Assembly (NCBI GenBank): GCA_905250025.1
Contig: CAJNOJ010000164.1
Location: 1 to 64,000, forward strand
Length of the DNA: 64,000 bases
Direction of reading: 5' to 3'
Source of the DNA: Adineta ricciae
Taxonomy: Eukaryota; Rotifera; Eurotatoria; Adinetida; Adinetidae
Part shown: piece after piece, positions 11,010-21,959 of the stretch
Layout of the letters: every line of letters starts with the position of its first letter
Numbering within the stretch: the stretch's first letter is position 1
Position numbers and translations under genes: made by a program
Notes under the pieces: model-generated
Databases searched by the model: none
What the model was told of the DNA's origin: nothing
Seen by the model: only the letters and a program-made list of their open reading frames with translations

Positions 11010-11046
11010 NNNNNNNNNNNNNNNNNNNNNNNNNNNNNNNNNNNNN
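11010..11046. other. Assembly gap (37 N)
   Basis: The left side is the promoter of the knottin gene; the right side starts in the middle of an exon of a tandem Cys-rich array. The two flanks have no relation, so this is a scaffold join rather than a small unread stretch of one gene. Confidence 0.95.
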
Positions 11047-12697
11047 CAACAATATGTTGTGTACTAATGGCGTTTGTCAAAGTGAGTAGGTAAAAAAATG
11101 GTCGAGCGATGCATCGTGTGTTCTTTTCACAGGCCCCTCGTGTACCGATGGCCTACAAAACAACGGGGAAACGGACATTGATTGTGGTGGCAGTGGATCG
11201 TGTCCCCGATGTGGTACCTCTAAGAAATGCTCTGCGAATACCGACTGCACTAGTGCGAACTGTGATGGAGCCAAGTGTCTAGGTAACACACCCGTCTTTG
11301 AAACAGCAGAGGCACGACCGTTTCTCGTGTTTTTAGCTTCAGCAAACAACGACAACGTGATGAACGGAGACGAGACAGACGTGGATTGCGGTGGTACATC
11401 CGGTAACACGTGTGCCGTGAATAAGAAATGCAAAATTACGACAGACTGCAACAATATGTTGTGTACTAATGGCGTTTGTCAAAGTGAGTAGGTAAAAAAA
11501 TGGTCGAGCGATGCATCGTGTGTTCTTTTCACAGGCCCCTCGTGTACCGATGGCCTACAAAACAACGGGGAAACGGACATTGATTGTGGTGGCAGTGGAT
11601 CATGTCCCCGATGTGGTACCTCTCAGAAGTGCTCTGCGAATACCGACTGCACTAGTGCGAACTGTGATGGAACCAAGTGTCTAGGTAACACACCTGTCTT
11701 TGAAACAGAAGAGGTACGACCGTTTCTCGTCTTTTCAGCTGCAGCAAACAACGACAACGTGAGGAACGGAGATGAGACAGACGTGGATTGCGGTGGTACA
11801 TCCGCAAACAAGTGTGCCGTGAATAAGATCTGCAAAATTACGACAGACTGCAACAATATGTTGTGTGGTAATGGCGTTTGTCAAAGTGAGTAGGGAAAAA
11901 ACTGTCGAGCGATGCATCTTGTATTCTTTCCACAGGCCCCTCGTGTACCGATGGCCTACAAAACAACGGCGAAACCGACATTGATTGCGGTGGCAGTGGA
12001 TCGTGTCCCCGATGTGGTACCTCTAAGAAGTGCTCTGCGAGTACCGACTGCACTAGTGCGAACTGTGATGGAACCAAGTGTCTAGGTAACACCTCAGTCG
12101 TGAGAAGCAAGAGGTGCGACCGTCCCTTGTGTTTTTAGCTTCAGCAAACAACGACAACGTGATGAATGGAGATGAGACAGACGTCGATTGCGGTGGTACA
12201 TCCGGTAACACGTGTGCCGTGAATAAGAAATGCAAAATTACCGCAGATTGCAATAATATTTTGTGCATAAGTGGCTTTTGCCAAAGTAAGTGCTATAGTA
12301 GCCATTAAGTCAGACTCGTATGTTTTTCTTACAGGTGCGTTGTGTACCGATGGCCTACAAAACAACGGTGAAACAGACGTTGACTGCGGTGGCAGTGGTT
12401 TGTGCCCTCGATGTGCTATCGCTAAGAAATGTTCTGCTAATACTGACTGTGGTAGTGCGAAGTGTGATGGAACCAAGTGTCTAGGTAACACGTCACTCTT
12501 GAGAAGCAAGAGGGTACGACCGTTTCTCGTGTTTTTAGCTCCAGCAAACAACGACAACGTGATGAATGGCGATGAGACAGACGTGGATTGTGGTGGTACA
12601 TCCGGTAACATATGTGCGGTGGGCAGTAAATGTAAAGTTGATACTGATTGCAGTAATGGTTGTAAGAGCGTGTTGTGCCACAATAGCATCTGTGAAT
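11047..12697 (+). repeat. Tandem array of a two-exon ~400-bp unit
   Basis: Four full copies, each made of a 150-nt exon, a short intron, a 147-nt exon and another short intron. Introns are nearly as well conserved as exons between units 1 to 3, so duplication is recent and ongoing. Unit 4 is the most diverged, and its last exon is 159 nt. The first unit is cut by the N run, and collapse or expansion of the array in the assembly is likely. Confidence 0.85.
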
Positions 12698-15600
12698 GTA
12701 AGTGTGATTGTCTCATGAGAACGTCGAGAAGATAAGAAGGGAATGAATTTTGGGGGTGGAGGTCTAACCGATGTTTTAAGGGATTTTTATGCATAGGAAG
12801 TAAGTTTCGTATGAATAATGGTGTAAGAGAAATATTGTTTCGACATCAAAGGAGGGTATGATGTGTGTGCCGTGATGGACATCATGTTCTTGTTAGGACT
12901 GAAATTATTTTCTTTTCGGGATGGTTTAGAAGTGTACGTGCCTGAAATACGGTCGGGTAGATGCGATCGAGTCTGTGACGTAAGCGCTCAGCAGATTTGT
13001 TCTTAGCAATTATTCAATGTTTTTATTTGTGTCTTATATGCTTATGCTGGAAAGAGAAATAGCAGGAAGGCGATTTACAATGTCATATTCAACTCAAAAT
13101 AATATTTTCTGTGTACGCTGTGTTGATATTCATGTTAAAGTGTAAACTGAGAGAATTACTTTTATTTTATCTAAGCATTCTGAGAGGATAGTCTACGTAT
13201 AGCTTATTAGGCATGTCCATCATTTTGGTTTCTTTCGTATTAGATGTGTTTTTCGATGGCGCCGATAGTGTCTGGCCACTGGAACAAAACGTCACATCCA
13301 ATATACGACGATTGGATGGCACACTAGTCAATTCACCTACTTATGTTACCCCTGGCATCAACAATGGTTATGCTCTGCAGTTTGTCACTAGCAGTTCACA
13401 AGGAGTACAGATACCAAATTATCAAAATTTTGCTTATACTAGTTTTACAGTGGAAATGTGGATCAAACCCACCACACTTTCCGCTGGTAGTACATGGGGA
13501 CTTTTTAGTCAAATTGAGTCGGTGACACCTCACAAATTGTTACATCTTTGTATTCGTGACCAAAAATTATATATGGGCTTTTATTTTGACGATCTGTCTG
13601 GCACAACCACACTGTCAACTAATACCTGGTATCATGCAGCATTCGTTTATAATTATTTAACACAACAGAAGACCATTTATTTAAATGGAGTTCAAGACGC
13701 CATAGGTAGTTCAAGTAACTATCAGGGCACTAGTGGTATAATAACCATTGGATATTATGATAATAAGAATTATTATGACGGGTAAGACAAACAGGGTGAA
13801 ACATGATTTCTCGGTTGCACTAGTGAAGCGTAATGCATGGATGCAAGCATTTTTCTCCTAAGTTCAAAACTTAAATCCTATACTTGATATAGGAATAAAC
13901 GGGCCGAACTTTTGTTTGAGAGAAACAGAACATCAAAGAGGAAACAGATTATGTTGATGTATTGACTGGCATCTTAAACTGTTCATTTTGACAAATAAAT
14001 ATACATGATGTGTATGCAGATTGTAATTGTATATGTCATATTTGTTTTGTTTAGTTTCATGGATCAAGTTTCACTCACAATGAACGCTAAGACAGCAAGC
14101 GAGATTCTCGATGATGCTACCTTGACTACATGGCATTCATTTGATTGTGGATTGCAGGATGATTCGGGTCCAAATAAAATTAGTGGAACTGCTAATAACG
14201 TTGTATCAGGAAATGGTAGAGTAAACAATGGATTGTTTTTCAACTCGGCCACATCATCTTTTCAAGTATGTGTTTAGTTTAATTCAATTTGACATCAACC
14301 AAACTTTCGTAAAGAATTAAAATTAGATTGAAAATGAGAACTAAACTATTTCGTTCAACGTTATTTTAATTAAAGAAGGAAATACTGTAGACAATGACAG
14401 TTCATAACAAAGACTGTCAACAAAAAAGAGTCTGCTGTTAAATGTGGGCATCTTTGTTTACTCATTGATAGTTTAAAAACTGCGTGCATGTGCGATTTAA
14501 AATCCTCTTTCAGATTGCTGTAATTTACTGAGTGTTTCAAAAAATCTGCATAGATATCAACGAATATAGCCTTGTTTTTTCCTAAATATCATTAATAAGA
14601 ATGATACTAAGTAGTAAACTCGGAATCAGCTCAGTATATTGAGAAGATTATCTATATGTATACAGAAGACAGTTTGCCTGCCTGTTCACTATGGATTCAG
14701 TTTCTGTAATATCCACGATCACTAAGCTTTCCGCGGTGCTACCATATGTCCGCAATAACGTCTAGATGAAGTTGGTTTCTTAGATAAAGATCGTGTGGGA
14801 ATGTCCGGGTAAAATTCCACTTAAGCGATGCGACCGTGAAATTTTTCTCAACAGTTGGAAAACTAAATGAATTTGTCACGACTCTAACAATCATCGTTGG
14901 TATCAATAGCTTTTCCAACTTGGGAAGCTGAGTGCCATTCAGACGGCCACTAGGATGAAGGGAAACATTTGGGTGAAATTTCATCTACATCAGCTTTTGT
15001 GGCTTAATATGGTCAACTTTTCCAGAAACGAATCGCGAGAGAATGAATGCGAGTATTCGGGACGTAAGAAATGAGTTGGGCGATATTCCACCCTGTTTTT
15101 GTAGACTGTTACTCATAATAATTTTCCAGAGCTACAAGAAAATTCCTTCGAATATATATTGAGTCTTTCTAAATGTGCTGCTTCAAGTGACGTAGGATTG
15201 CAACAGTAAACATGAGTATGATCCAAATTGAGATCATGCACATTTACAGAAAACTCTCTGTGTAATGATGTGTGAGCGAGTGAGTGTGCACGTATTCAAG
15301 AAGAACAAATGCAACCGCGCAATTTCTTTCTAAAATACAGAAGGACCAGGGGTTGCAATGGGTTATATATGGATGGGCGTCGAATACACCTGCAGCGGAT
15401 TATGTAGGAACGAGTGAGAAATTACGTTACAGTAGGACCTATGGCAGTAAATAATTGTTGTTTTTTGCCGCGGACGTAAACGAGGGTTATAGTGTGGTTC
15501 GGGGTGTGGTCTTAAGAATAAAGCCTGATTAAAATGGTTCTTAACTTGCATCGAGTGTCCCCACTAGTTCATTATATATAATCTTTAGATACCTGGATAT

Positions 15601-16080
15601 GTTCTTCTTGGTGTTGCTAACAAAGCATTTTCGATGTCGCTATGGATCAATCCGACGTCAACGAGCGGTGGAACTCTTGCACATCTTTCAAGTAAATCAG
15701 ATGGGCAGAATTGGTGCTTTGATGTACTGGGCTTGAGCTCTAGTGGGAATATAGTAGGCGCTGTTCGCTCTGGTGGTAGTGTTCAAGAAGTAGTGGGCCC
15801 TACTGTATCGGCGAATATCTGGACACATGTTGCCATCACAGCTTCAACGGGTAATGGTGTTCGTTTGTATGTCAATGGTGTTTCAAGTGGTACCAAGAGT
15901 ATAGCGTCGATTGATACTTCAGCAGTTGCAGTATTTATGACATTGGGCAGTCCATTGCAAGGAACATCATGTCCAAAGAATTCAATTGTAGCCAGTGTCT
16001 ATCAAGGTCTTTTGGATGAGTATCGTGTGTATTCACGAGAACTAACTGCAGCAGAGGTCACTAAACTTGCTGCTCCTTGA
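11047..16080 (+). CDS. Cys-rich tandem-module plus LamG/concanavalin-like secreted protein (5' partial)
   Basis: Exons by hand: 11047-11081 (partial), 11133-11282, 11337-11483, 11535-11684, 11739-11885, 11936-12085, 12139-12285, 12335-12484, 12539-12697, 13244-13781, 14055-14265 and 15589-16080. Modules of 50 and 49 residues alternate, each with the pattern NNGETD.DCGG...C....KC....DC....C. Two LamG/concanavalin-A-like domains follow. One is on 13244-13781, with FDGADSVWPL and W..AAFVYN. The second is split over 14055-14265 and 15589-16080, with MSLWINPT, W.HVAI and DEYRVYSRELTAAEV. Introns in the array are phase 1. The DVDCGG motif is common in secreted bacterial (e.g. myxobacterial) and some protist proteins, where its role is structural. 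Probably extracellular and carbohydrate-binding. The 1.3-kb intron is unusually long for this window. Confidence 0.75.
14266..15588. other. Long intron, no gene recognised
   Basis: Donor GTATGT at 14266 and acceptor TTTAG at 15588, with phase 0 on both sides. At 1.3 kb it is more than ten times the usual intron here. The reverse frame at 14739-14984 has no recognisable domain. An inserted element is possible but no terminal repeats were found by eye. Confidence 0.4.
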
Positions 16081-16263
16081 TAAAGCTATGCAGCATATTC
16101 TCCCATTTTTTATTGCACAGTAAATGTCTCAATAATGAACAACAAATTTCTGACATACTTTATTTTTGCATAACTTATGTAATTCTATATCAAAAATACA
16201 ATTTCTTTTCCTTTATGCCTACATTTGTTCTTTTTCTAATTGAAATAAATCTCGTTTTAATTC

Positions 16264-16455
16264 AGACAAGTATAATACTGAGAGAGTTAACCGATGAAAC
16301 ATCGTACGAAATTGTTAGTATTGAAAATGGGCAAAGGCACAAAAGAACAGTCATTGTAATACCGAATATTCCCATAAATACTGTTGATTTCCTCATAAAC
16401 GGTAGAAACGTTTTTGTTCCAGGGCACAACGTCATTTTTGAAAAAATTTCAAAAG
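16264..16455 (+). other. Coding-like stretch interrupted by the LTR element
   Basis: A frame reading RELTDETSYEIVSIENGQ and onward follows a plausible acceptor (TTAATTCAG) and runs into the left target site. If the element and one AAAAG are ignored, the frame continues about 20 codons at 18634 before a stop. No family was recognised. It could be a 3' exon of a lost or rearranged gene, or chance. Confidence 0.2.
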
Positions 16456-18628
16456 TGTTTGGAAAATAACCTATTCATGACGTCATGTTATATGTATCAC
16501 CTTACGTCAGGATATATGGTTCTTTCCATTCTGTCCATGGACACACACATATATATAAACTCTCGAAGTGTCCAAGCGGTGTGTGCATTAACTCCATCTC
16601 TGTTCTTCTCTTCTTACCTATCGCTTGTTTTTTATCTGATCTCTCTTTCTCTTCTTATCACTAATAAAGCTATTTCCGAACTCACTTACATTGGCGACGA
16701 GCGAGATTTTTTTCTTCGAATGGCCGAAACAATTGTGTCTTCCATACCTGCATTACATGCTTTTGACCCACGTACAACGACATGGCAATCATATCGGGAT
16801 CGCATCGGGTTTTATTTCAAAGCAAACCGAATAATGGAAGACAGCGACAAGAAAGCATTACTTTTGTGGTCAATCGGCGATTCAACATACAATTTGTTGG
16901 AATCATTGATGTCTCCAACGGCTCTCACCGATACCACCATCACATTTGAAACATTGACCAAGGTATTAGATTCTCATTACGACATTCGAAAAAACATAAT
17001 GACATCAACCTACGACTTTTATTCTTGTGTTCAAAAGCCCGGTCAATCGTTCATAGAGTGGAAGGCAGAACTGTGTGAAAAGCTTCGACACTGTGGATTT
17101 ACAACATCGAAATTAGCAAAGAAACCACAGGATAGAGCTTTACGTGACATGTATGTGATTGGAATAAGAAGTCAAAAGACTCGGCAAGCTCTTTTGAAAG
17201 AAGAAGATCCAGATCTCGAAGCAACAGAGAAAATTATTCAAATGGCAGAACGTTTACAAGAAGATGTCCGTCATTTCAATGCAAATACGGGTCAAACAGA
17301 TGGAAATGTAGCCAAGATTGATCGTCAACAATCTAGTGGAACACCACGACAGCAAACTAGATCGCATAACAAACAGGATAAGAAACCTTGCACAGTATGC
17401 GGCTCTAGTCAACATGTACGTGGTACATGCAAGTATCGAAAGTATACCTGCAACTTCTGTAAACGAGTGGGTCATTTGGAACGGGTTTGTCGGCAGAAAA
17501 AGGATCCTAAACAAACCACGAAACACATCACGACAGTGTACAAGGTCAACAATACTAATCAATACAACAAAAATCGCAACAACTCTCTTAATGTGAAATT
17601 ATTAGTAAATAATTATGAAATGGAGTTTGAAATGGATACCGGATCAACTCATACAATCATCAGTGAGAATGATTGGAAAAATATTGGATCACCGGCAATT
17701 CAAGCAACGAAACACAAACTTCAATGTTACAGTGGGAATTTACTCAAATTATTAGGAGAATGCGAGGTGAGTATCAATTACAAAAATCAAAAATTATCTT
17801 TACCTTTAATTGTGATACATAGCAATGGATTAGCTGAGAGATTTGTTCGTTCGTTCAAAGAGGGGTTGGCAAAGGAACGACTATCAGGTCAATTAAACAA
17901 GAATATTGCGGTTAGAAATATAATGCGGACTTATCGTTGGTCTATACATACATCAACAGGTCGGTCACCAGCTGATATGATGCTGCAATATCCAATTCGT
18001 ACAGCATTACATCGAATGAAACCACTGAAACATGGCTCAAAGCAGCAACGAATGTCAAAATACCAAGTTGGTCAAATGGTTCTTACTAAAATCAACCAAC
18101 CAAATGCTTCGCATATTTGGAAATCTGGTATGGTAACAAAACAGTTAGGATCAGTTTTATATGAAATTCAACTACCAGATGGTATTGTCAAACGTCATCA
18201 AAATCAACTCCGTCTTCAATATGGAACAGCAAACCAACAACCGGATACTACAAGTCTACCTGATGATATGTTAAATCAAAATCTCTTTACAGAAGCACAA
18301 TCTACAACACAACCGACAGCTTCTCGTTATCCCAGTAGAAATCGTCGACCACCGGATCGATATACACCGACGTGATCAACTTAGAGGGAAAGGTGTTTGG
18401 AAAATAACCTATTCATGACGTCATGTTATATGTATCACCTTACGTCAGGATATATGGTTCTTTCCATTCTGTCCATGGACACACACATATATATAAACTC
18501 TCGAAGTGTCCAAGCGGTGTGTGCATTAACTCCATCTCTGTTCTTCTCTTCTTACCTATCGCTTGTTTTTTATCTGATCTCTCTTTCTCTTCTTATCACT
18601 AATAAAGCTATTTCCGAACTCACTTACA
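16456..18628 (+). mobile_element. Non-autonomous Ty3/gypsy-like LTR retroelement (gag-PR, RT deleted)
   Basis: Two direct LTRs of 235 bp (16456-16690 and 18394-18628) look identical base for base, start TG and end CA, and are flanked by a perfect 5-bp target duplication AAAAG (16451-16455 and 18629-18633). Each LTR has a TATATATAAA box and an AATAAA signal. A primer-binding-like start (TTGGCGACGAG) follows the left LTR, and a purine tract (AGAGGGAAAGG) precedes the right LTR. Identical LTRs and an intact target duplication mean recent insertion. The body is only about 1.7 kb because RT, RNase H and the integrase core are missing, so movement would need enzymes from a full-length relative. Confidence 0.93.
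16720..18375 (+). CDS. Gag-protease fused to integrase C-terminus (internal deletion)
   Basis: 551 residues from ATG 16720, 30 nt after the left LTR. In order: a gag/capsid-like helical region with a PGQSFIEWKAELCEKL block; two zinc knuckles around residues 225-255 (CTVCGSSQHVRGTC and CNFCKRVGHLERVC); an aspartic protease start with the DTGSTHTII active-site motif near residue 306. At about residue 367 the sequence jumps to NGLAERFVRSFK, normally near the end of the integrase core, followed by the integrase C-terminal domain. The join is in frame, so one long protein is still encoded. RT and RNase H are absent. Whether the chimeric tail has a function is unknown; retention of the open frame suggests selection for Gag or a very recent deletion. 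Confidence 0.88.
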   Translation: MAETIVSSIPALHAFDPRTTTWQSYRDRIGFYFKANRIMEDSDKKALLLWSIGDSTYNLLESLMSPTALTDTTITFETLTKVLDSHYDIRKNIMTSTYDFYSCVQKPGQSFIEWKAELCEKLRHCGFTTSKLAKKPQDRALRDMYVIGIRSQKTRQALLKEEDPDLEATEKIIQMAERLQEDVRHFNANTGQTDGNVAKIDRQQSSGTPRQQTRSHNKQDKKPCTVCGSSQHVRGTCKYRKYTCNFCKRVGHLERVCRQKKDPKQTTKHITTVYKVNNTNQYNKNRNNSLNVKLLVNNYEMEFEMDTGSTHTIISENDWKNIGSPAIQATKHKLQCYSGNLLKLLGECEVSINYKNQKLSLPLIVIHSNGLAERFVRSFKEGLAKERLSGQLNKNIAVRNIMRTYRWSIHTSTGRSPADMMLQYPIRTALHRMKPLKHGSKQQRMSKYQVGQMVLTKINQPNASHIWKSGMVTKQLGSVLYEIQLPDGIVKRHQNQLRLQYGTANQQPDTTSLPDDMLNQNLFTEAQSTTQPTASRYPSRNRRPPDRYTPT

Positions 18629-18633
18629 AAAAG

Positions 18634-20767
18634 TATTAGGCCGAATCGAGATCTCACTCCTCTTTTTTCTCAAAATCAGGTTTTCATAAAAATCCAACCA
18701 TTGTGTCCGGGATGTCTCCCCAAAATCTTATTCGTTCGAGCTGAAACTTTGGCAGCGATACTTTAGACTACCCTCTAGAGGTAAAATTGGCCGATTTTAA
18801 TTTTTACCATTCGATCCGGATTTAACCTATATGGTTTTTCAGTTACCATTGGAGGGAACTAAAATAGTAGTTTTTTGCTAGAACCCCAAGAAGAACTGGT
18901 AAAAAATGAGTTCTCCTTGAACATGTGTCTATTGGGTTTGGATTCTCTATGTATAGCAAAAATTTCAACTCGATCCGCCTTATCGTTGCTCAGTTCTGAG
19001 GAACTTCGAAAAAGAGGAGGGGTATCCCTACATAGTGTCATAACATCATAAAACTGGATGCCTTCATTATAGAAGACAGTGGATTAGATCATTATACATC
19101 GAATGATAAAAAATACCTTGGCATTCATTGATAATAGACGGCGTTGTATGTTCATCTGGATGTCGGATGTACATGTAAAGGAACTTTTTTTGTACTTCGC
19201 AGAAGATCTAATATCAACAAATAATCTTTCGTATAATCATCCTTGTGTTTATTTAAAGTTAATCTCAAAACTAAACCTTTCATATATTTACCTAACTTCA
19301 AATACACTTTAGAATATAGTATAGTTTATCGACTATTCGCTTCTTCACGTAGATCTCAACATATATTACAAGTTATGTATTTATTGTCATCTGTGGGACC
19401 ATCTTCAATTTCAGCGTATGATAACAATCCTATGAAAGCAGTTTATTGTTCGTTTGAATGAACCCATAGTAACATACTCGGCAAAAAATAGATGTCTTAC
19501 TGAACCTTTAACGGCTTTACATTACAGTACCATTTCCAGAGTCTTTCCAGGTTCCAACATAGTATGGTTTTGTATCACACTTTTTGGAAGGCTTCGCGCT
19601 GAGAAATAGGCAATTCCAAATATCTCTATCCGCCTGTTTGTGTTAAAATTAGGAACTACAGTTACGACAGTTGTGCACCACTGTCGTCGTTGTGACGAAT
19701 TATGATAGTGATTGCCTATGTCCTTTGACATGATGGTGTGTTGTGTCATCTACACACTCATAATCGTGTCGTTTCTTTATTGAACACAACTTATATAGGA
19801 AATACCGCGCAAGATCAATATCTATGAACAGGTCGCATAGGTGAACTATAGATATACACTGATCGTTACAGTCGCATTGACCTACTTTATTTGCTTTTGT
19901 CAAGTACATTCAAAATTGATAAAAGCAAATGCCATTACAGCTCCAAACAAAACCATTTTTCCGGTAAAATCTTCATAAGAAAATCGAACGCGACATCATA
20001 AAGCGGAAACGCCGCTTGAGACCTATGACCTAAATGCAAGACGGAGACAATTAATTAATCAAACTCGTAGCTGAGAATGATGAAGAAAGACCAATTTAAA
20101 GAGCGTGAGGGTGTTCAAGTAAAACACGTATACTTGAAGTTCGATGTTTCTTGCTTTCTGTATATTGTCAAGAATGAGAGAAAAACGTAGAAAAACCTGA
20201 CTTGAAACAAAGCTAATAGTTTTCGTTTTTTTCGACCGGTTTCTGCCGATTTGAAAATAAACTTCATCGAGGTTAACAAAAAACTTTTATCAGCTGAAAA
20301 TATTTCTGAAGAAAAAAGCACAATTATAACGCAAGTACAAAGGCTTCTCATCTTGTTCGCAACAATTCCAAAAGAAATGATACCGAAGCAAAAAAAATTT
20401 AACAGTTCGATACCGTCGTCGTCGATTTTATTCGCTAACTGAGAACCTTTTGGTTCTGATTCTTGTTAAGAAGCTACTTAGGAATCTTACGTCGGGTGGC
20501 GTTCTGCACCAATAAAAACTTGTTTTAATGTTTTCTTTACTAATCTTTTGAATAGTGAGTCGCAATTTCGGAAACCAATTATCGGTTTTACTGATGGTAT
20601 TGCTCGTTCAGCGATCATCTCACCCAACTTTTTATAGACAAAAAGGCAGGAATACTTCCATTCGCTGTCAGTGTGTGAAATGCATAATTATATTCGCTAC
20701 GAAATCTAATTTCTTGTTTCTTCTTTTCTCCGTTTCAACAAAAAACGTCTGAGACAAAGATTTTGGG
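18634..20767. other. Gene-poor stretch, nothing recognised
   Basis: Only short frames on both strands, none with family motifs or clear splice-linked partners. It may hold old element remains: a weak pair of inverted CCTCTTTTT stretches near 18660 and 19010 was noted but not called. Confidence 0.4.
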
Positions 20768-21028
20768 ACGTAAGGGAAGTTGGCACCAGATTCGTCTAGG
20801 AACGTGTTCCGAGTACAACTCGATGAGTTCTATCCAGTGGTGTGCTCAGATTTACATTATCCCGAACTATGATTTTTGGGCTGATAGATGGCGCTAGAGA
20901 GGCTGCGAAAACTATACTTTGGACTGTCGCACATCTGAGCACGCCACTGGATAGAGCTCGTCGAGTCGTACTTGGAACACACTTTGGAACAGGTTCCTAG
21001 ACGAATCGGGTGCCAATTTCCCTTACGT
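20768..21028. repeat. Foldback/MITE-like inverted-repeat element
   Basis: Arms at 20768-20851 and 20933-21028 are inverted copies of each other with few mismatches; the ends read ACGTAAGGGAA and its complement. The arms are separated by an 81-bp loop and could form a long hairpin. No coding capacity and no clear target duplication. The element lies exactly where homology between blocks A and A' ends and abuts the transglycosylase relic. Confidence 0.75.
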
Positions 21029-21249
21029 TCTTTTAATGTTCCTTCATTGATTTACATGAGTCCTGCATCACGTCCGGATGATTCTTGATATATCACACCA
21101 CCAGTAACTGATGCAGGTACATTTGATTTTCGAGCAGCCAACTCGATTGGGTTGCGCCACTGTTCAATACTTTCTGGATCTACTTGTGCAGGTAAACTCA
21201 GAGAGTGAGATGCACCAGAAGGGAGACCTCGTTTCATATTGGATGCCAT
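21029..21249 (-). pseudogene. Lytic transglycosylase (SLT) relic, copy 2, truncated
   Basis: Starts with ATG at 21249 and reads 65 residues to TAA (21052-21054), directly after the GLM of the SLT motif, as in copy 1. The catalytic Glu motif (YQESSGRD) is intact. About eight codons after the stop the sequence runs into the foldback element, so the C-terminal half (ENILAG, AYNSG), present in copy 1, is gone. The shared TAA shows the first break predates the split of the two copies. Unlike copy 1 the 5' end is intact, with a TATA box upstream. A short secreted or cytosolic peptide could still be made, but without the full fold no lytic activity is expected. Confidence 0.65.
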
Positions 21250-21310
21250 ACTTAGTTTTTCTATATGTTATTCGCGAGAATCTAATGCATTCTACACTAT
21301 CATCGAATCC

Positions 21311-21318
21311 TATATATA
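21311..21318 (-). promoter_or_regulatory. TATA box upstream of transglycosylase relic copy 2
   Basis: TATATATA lies about 62 bp upstream of the ATG at 21249, a normal distance for a short 5' leader. If real, it suggests the bacterial-type gene once had a eukaryotic promoter. This region is missing in copy 1. Confidence 0.35.
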
Positions 21319-21959
21319 CCAAAGACCATTGAATCACTCGTGTATGTTTATATGGAATTTCACCCAGTTCTGTTGATACGTGTTGCAGGGTGTTATAATA
21401 GCGCTACCTGAGGAATATATGAATCACTGGATGATAAATTGGGAAAAGCCTATACAAAAACGAAATATTCCAACCATAATAGATTATATTCGTAATACTA
21501 TAAAGAAGTTGTAACCAATTTCAACCTCATTTTCGGGAAAAAGAATTATTCTCCACACTTACGGATGCAAATGACCGAAGTACCCCCGGAGCTAAAATAT
21601 GAAATACGATATTGTACTTGGTAGCACGAAATCAGATATCTGACAAGACGAACAGAATCTCCAATATGGTTATGAAATGCTCATGACATACAACTACTCC
21701 ATGAAACAGGTCATTCGGATTTCGTACACTAGCATGATGCACGATTACTATAGTATATGGTGTACAAATGTATTTTAATGAAAATAGAACAATAAGAATA
21801 CAGAAATCGAAAAGGATGAATAATGGCTCCTCTGTAACAGACTAGACATATATCCTCTTTAGTGGAATCAAATTTGAAAAATGGAGTGAATATTCTTTAT
21901 TTTGATCAAAATGGAATAAAAATTTCACAGGGATCTTTTCGTATTTGTGTACTTAGGTG
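21319..21959. other. Spacer upstream of transglycosylase relic and downstream of EF-hand gene
   Basis: AT-rich and non-coding by eye. It corresponds to 3711-4285 in block A, which lacks about 130 bp next to the relic. Confidence 0.45.

Noticed and set aside
13343-13525. Overlapping frame in the LamG exon
   Set aside because: Out of frame with a clear domain.
14739-14984. Minus-strand gene inside the long LamG intron
   Set aside because: No recognisable motif and no conserved copy to compare.
18397-18639. Frame in the right LTR, repeated in the left LTR
   Set aside because: Lies in LTR regulatory sequence; its repetition is due to LTR identity.
18655-19021. Possible second foldback element
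   Set aside because: Only about 10-12 matching bases at the ends; arms do not extend.
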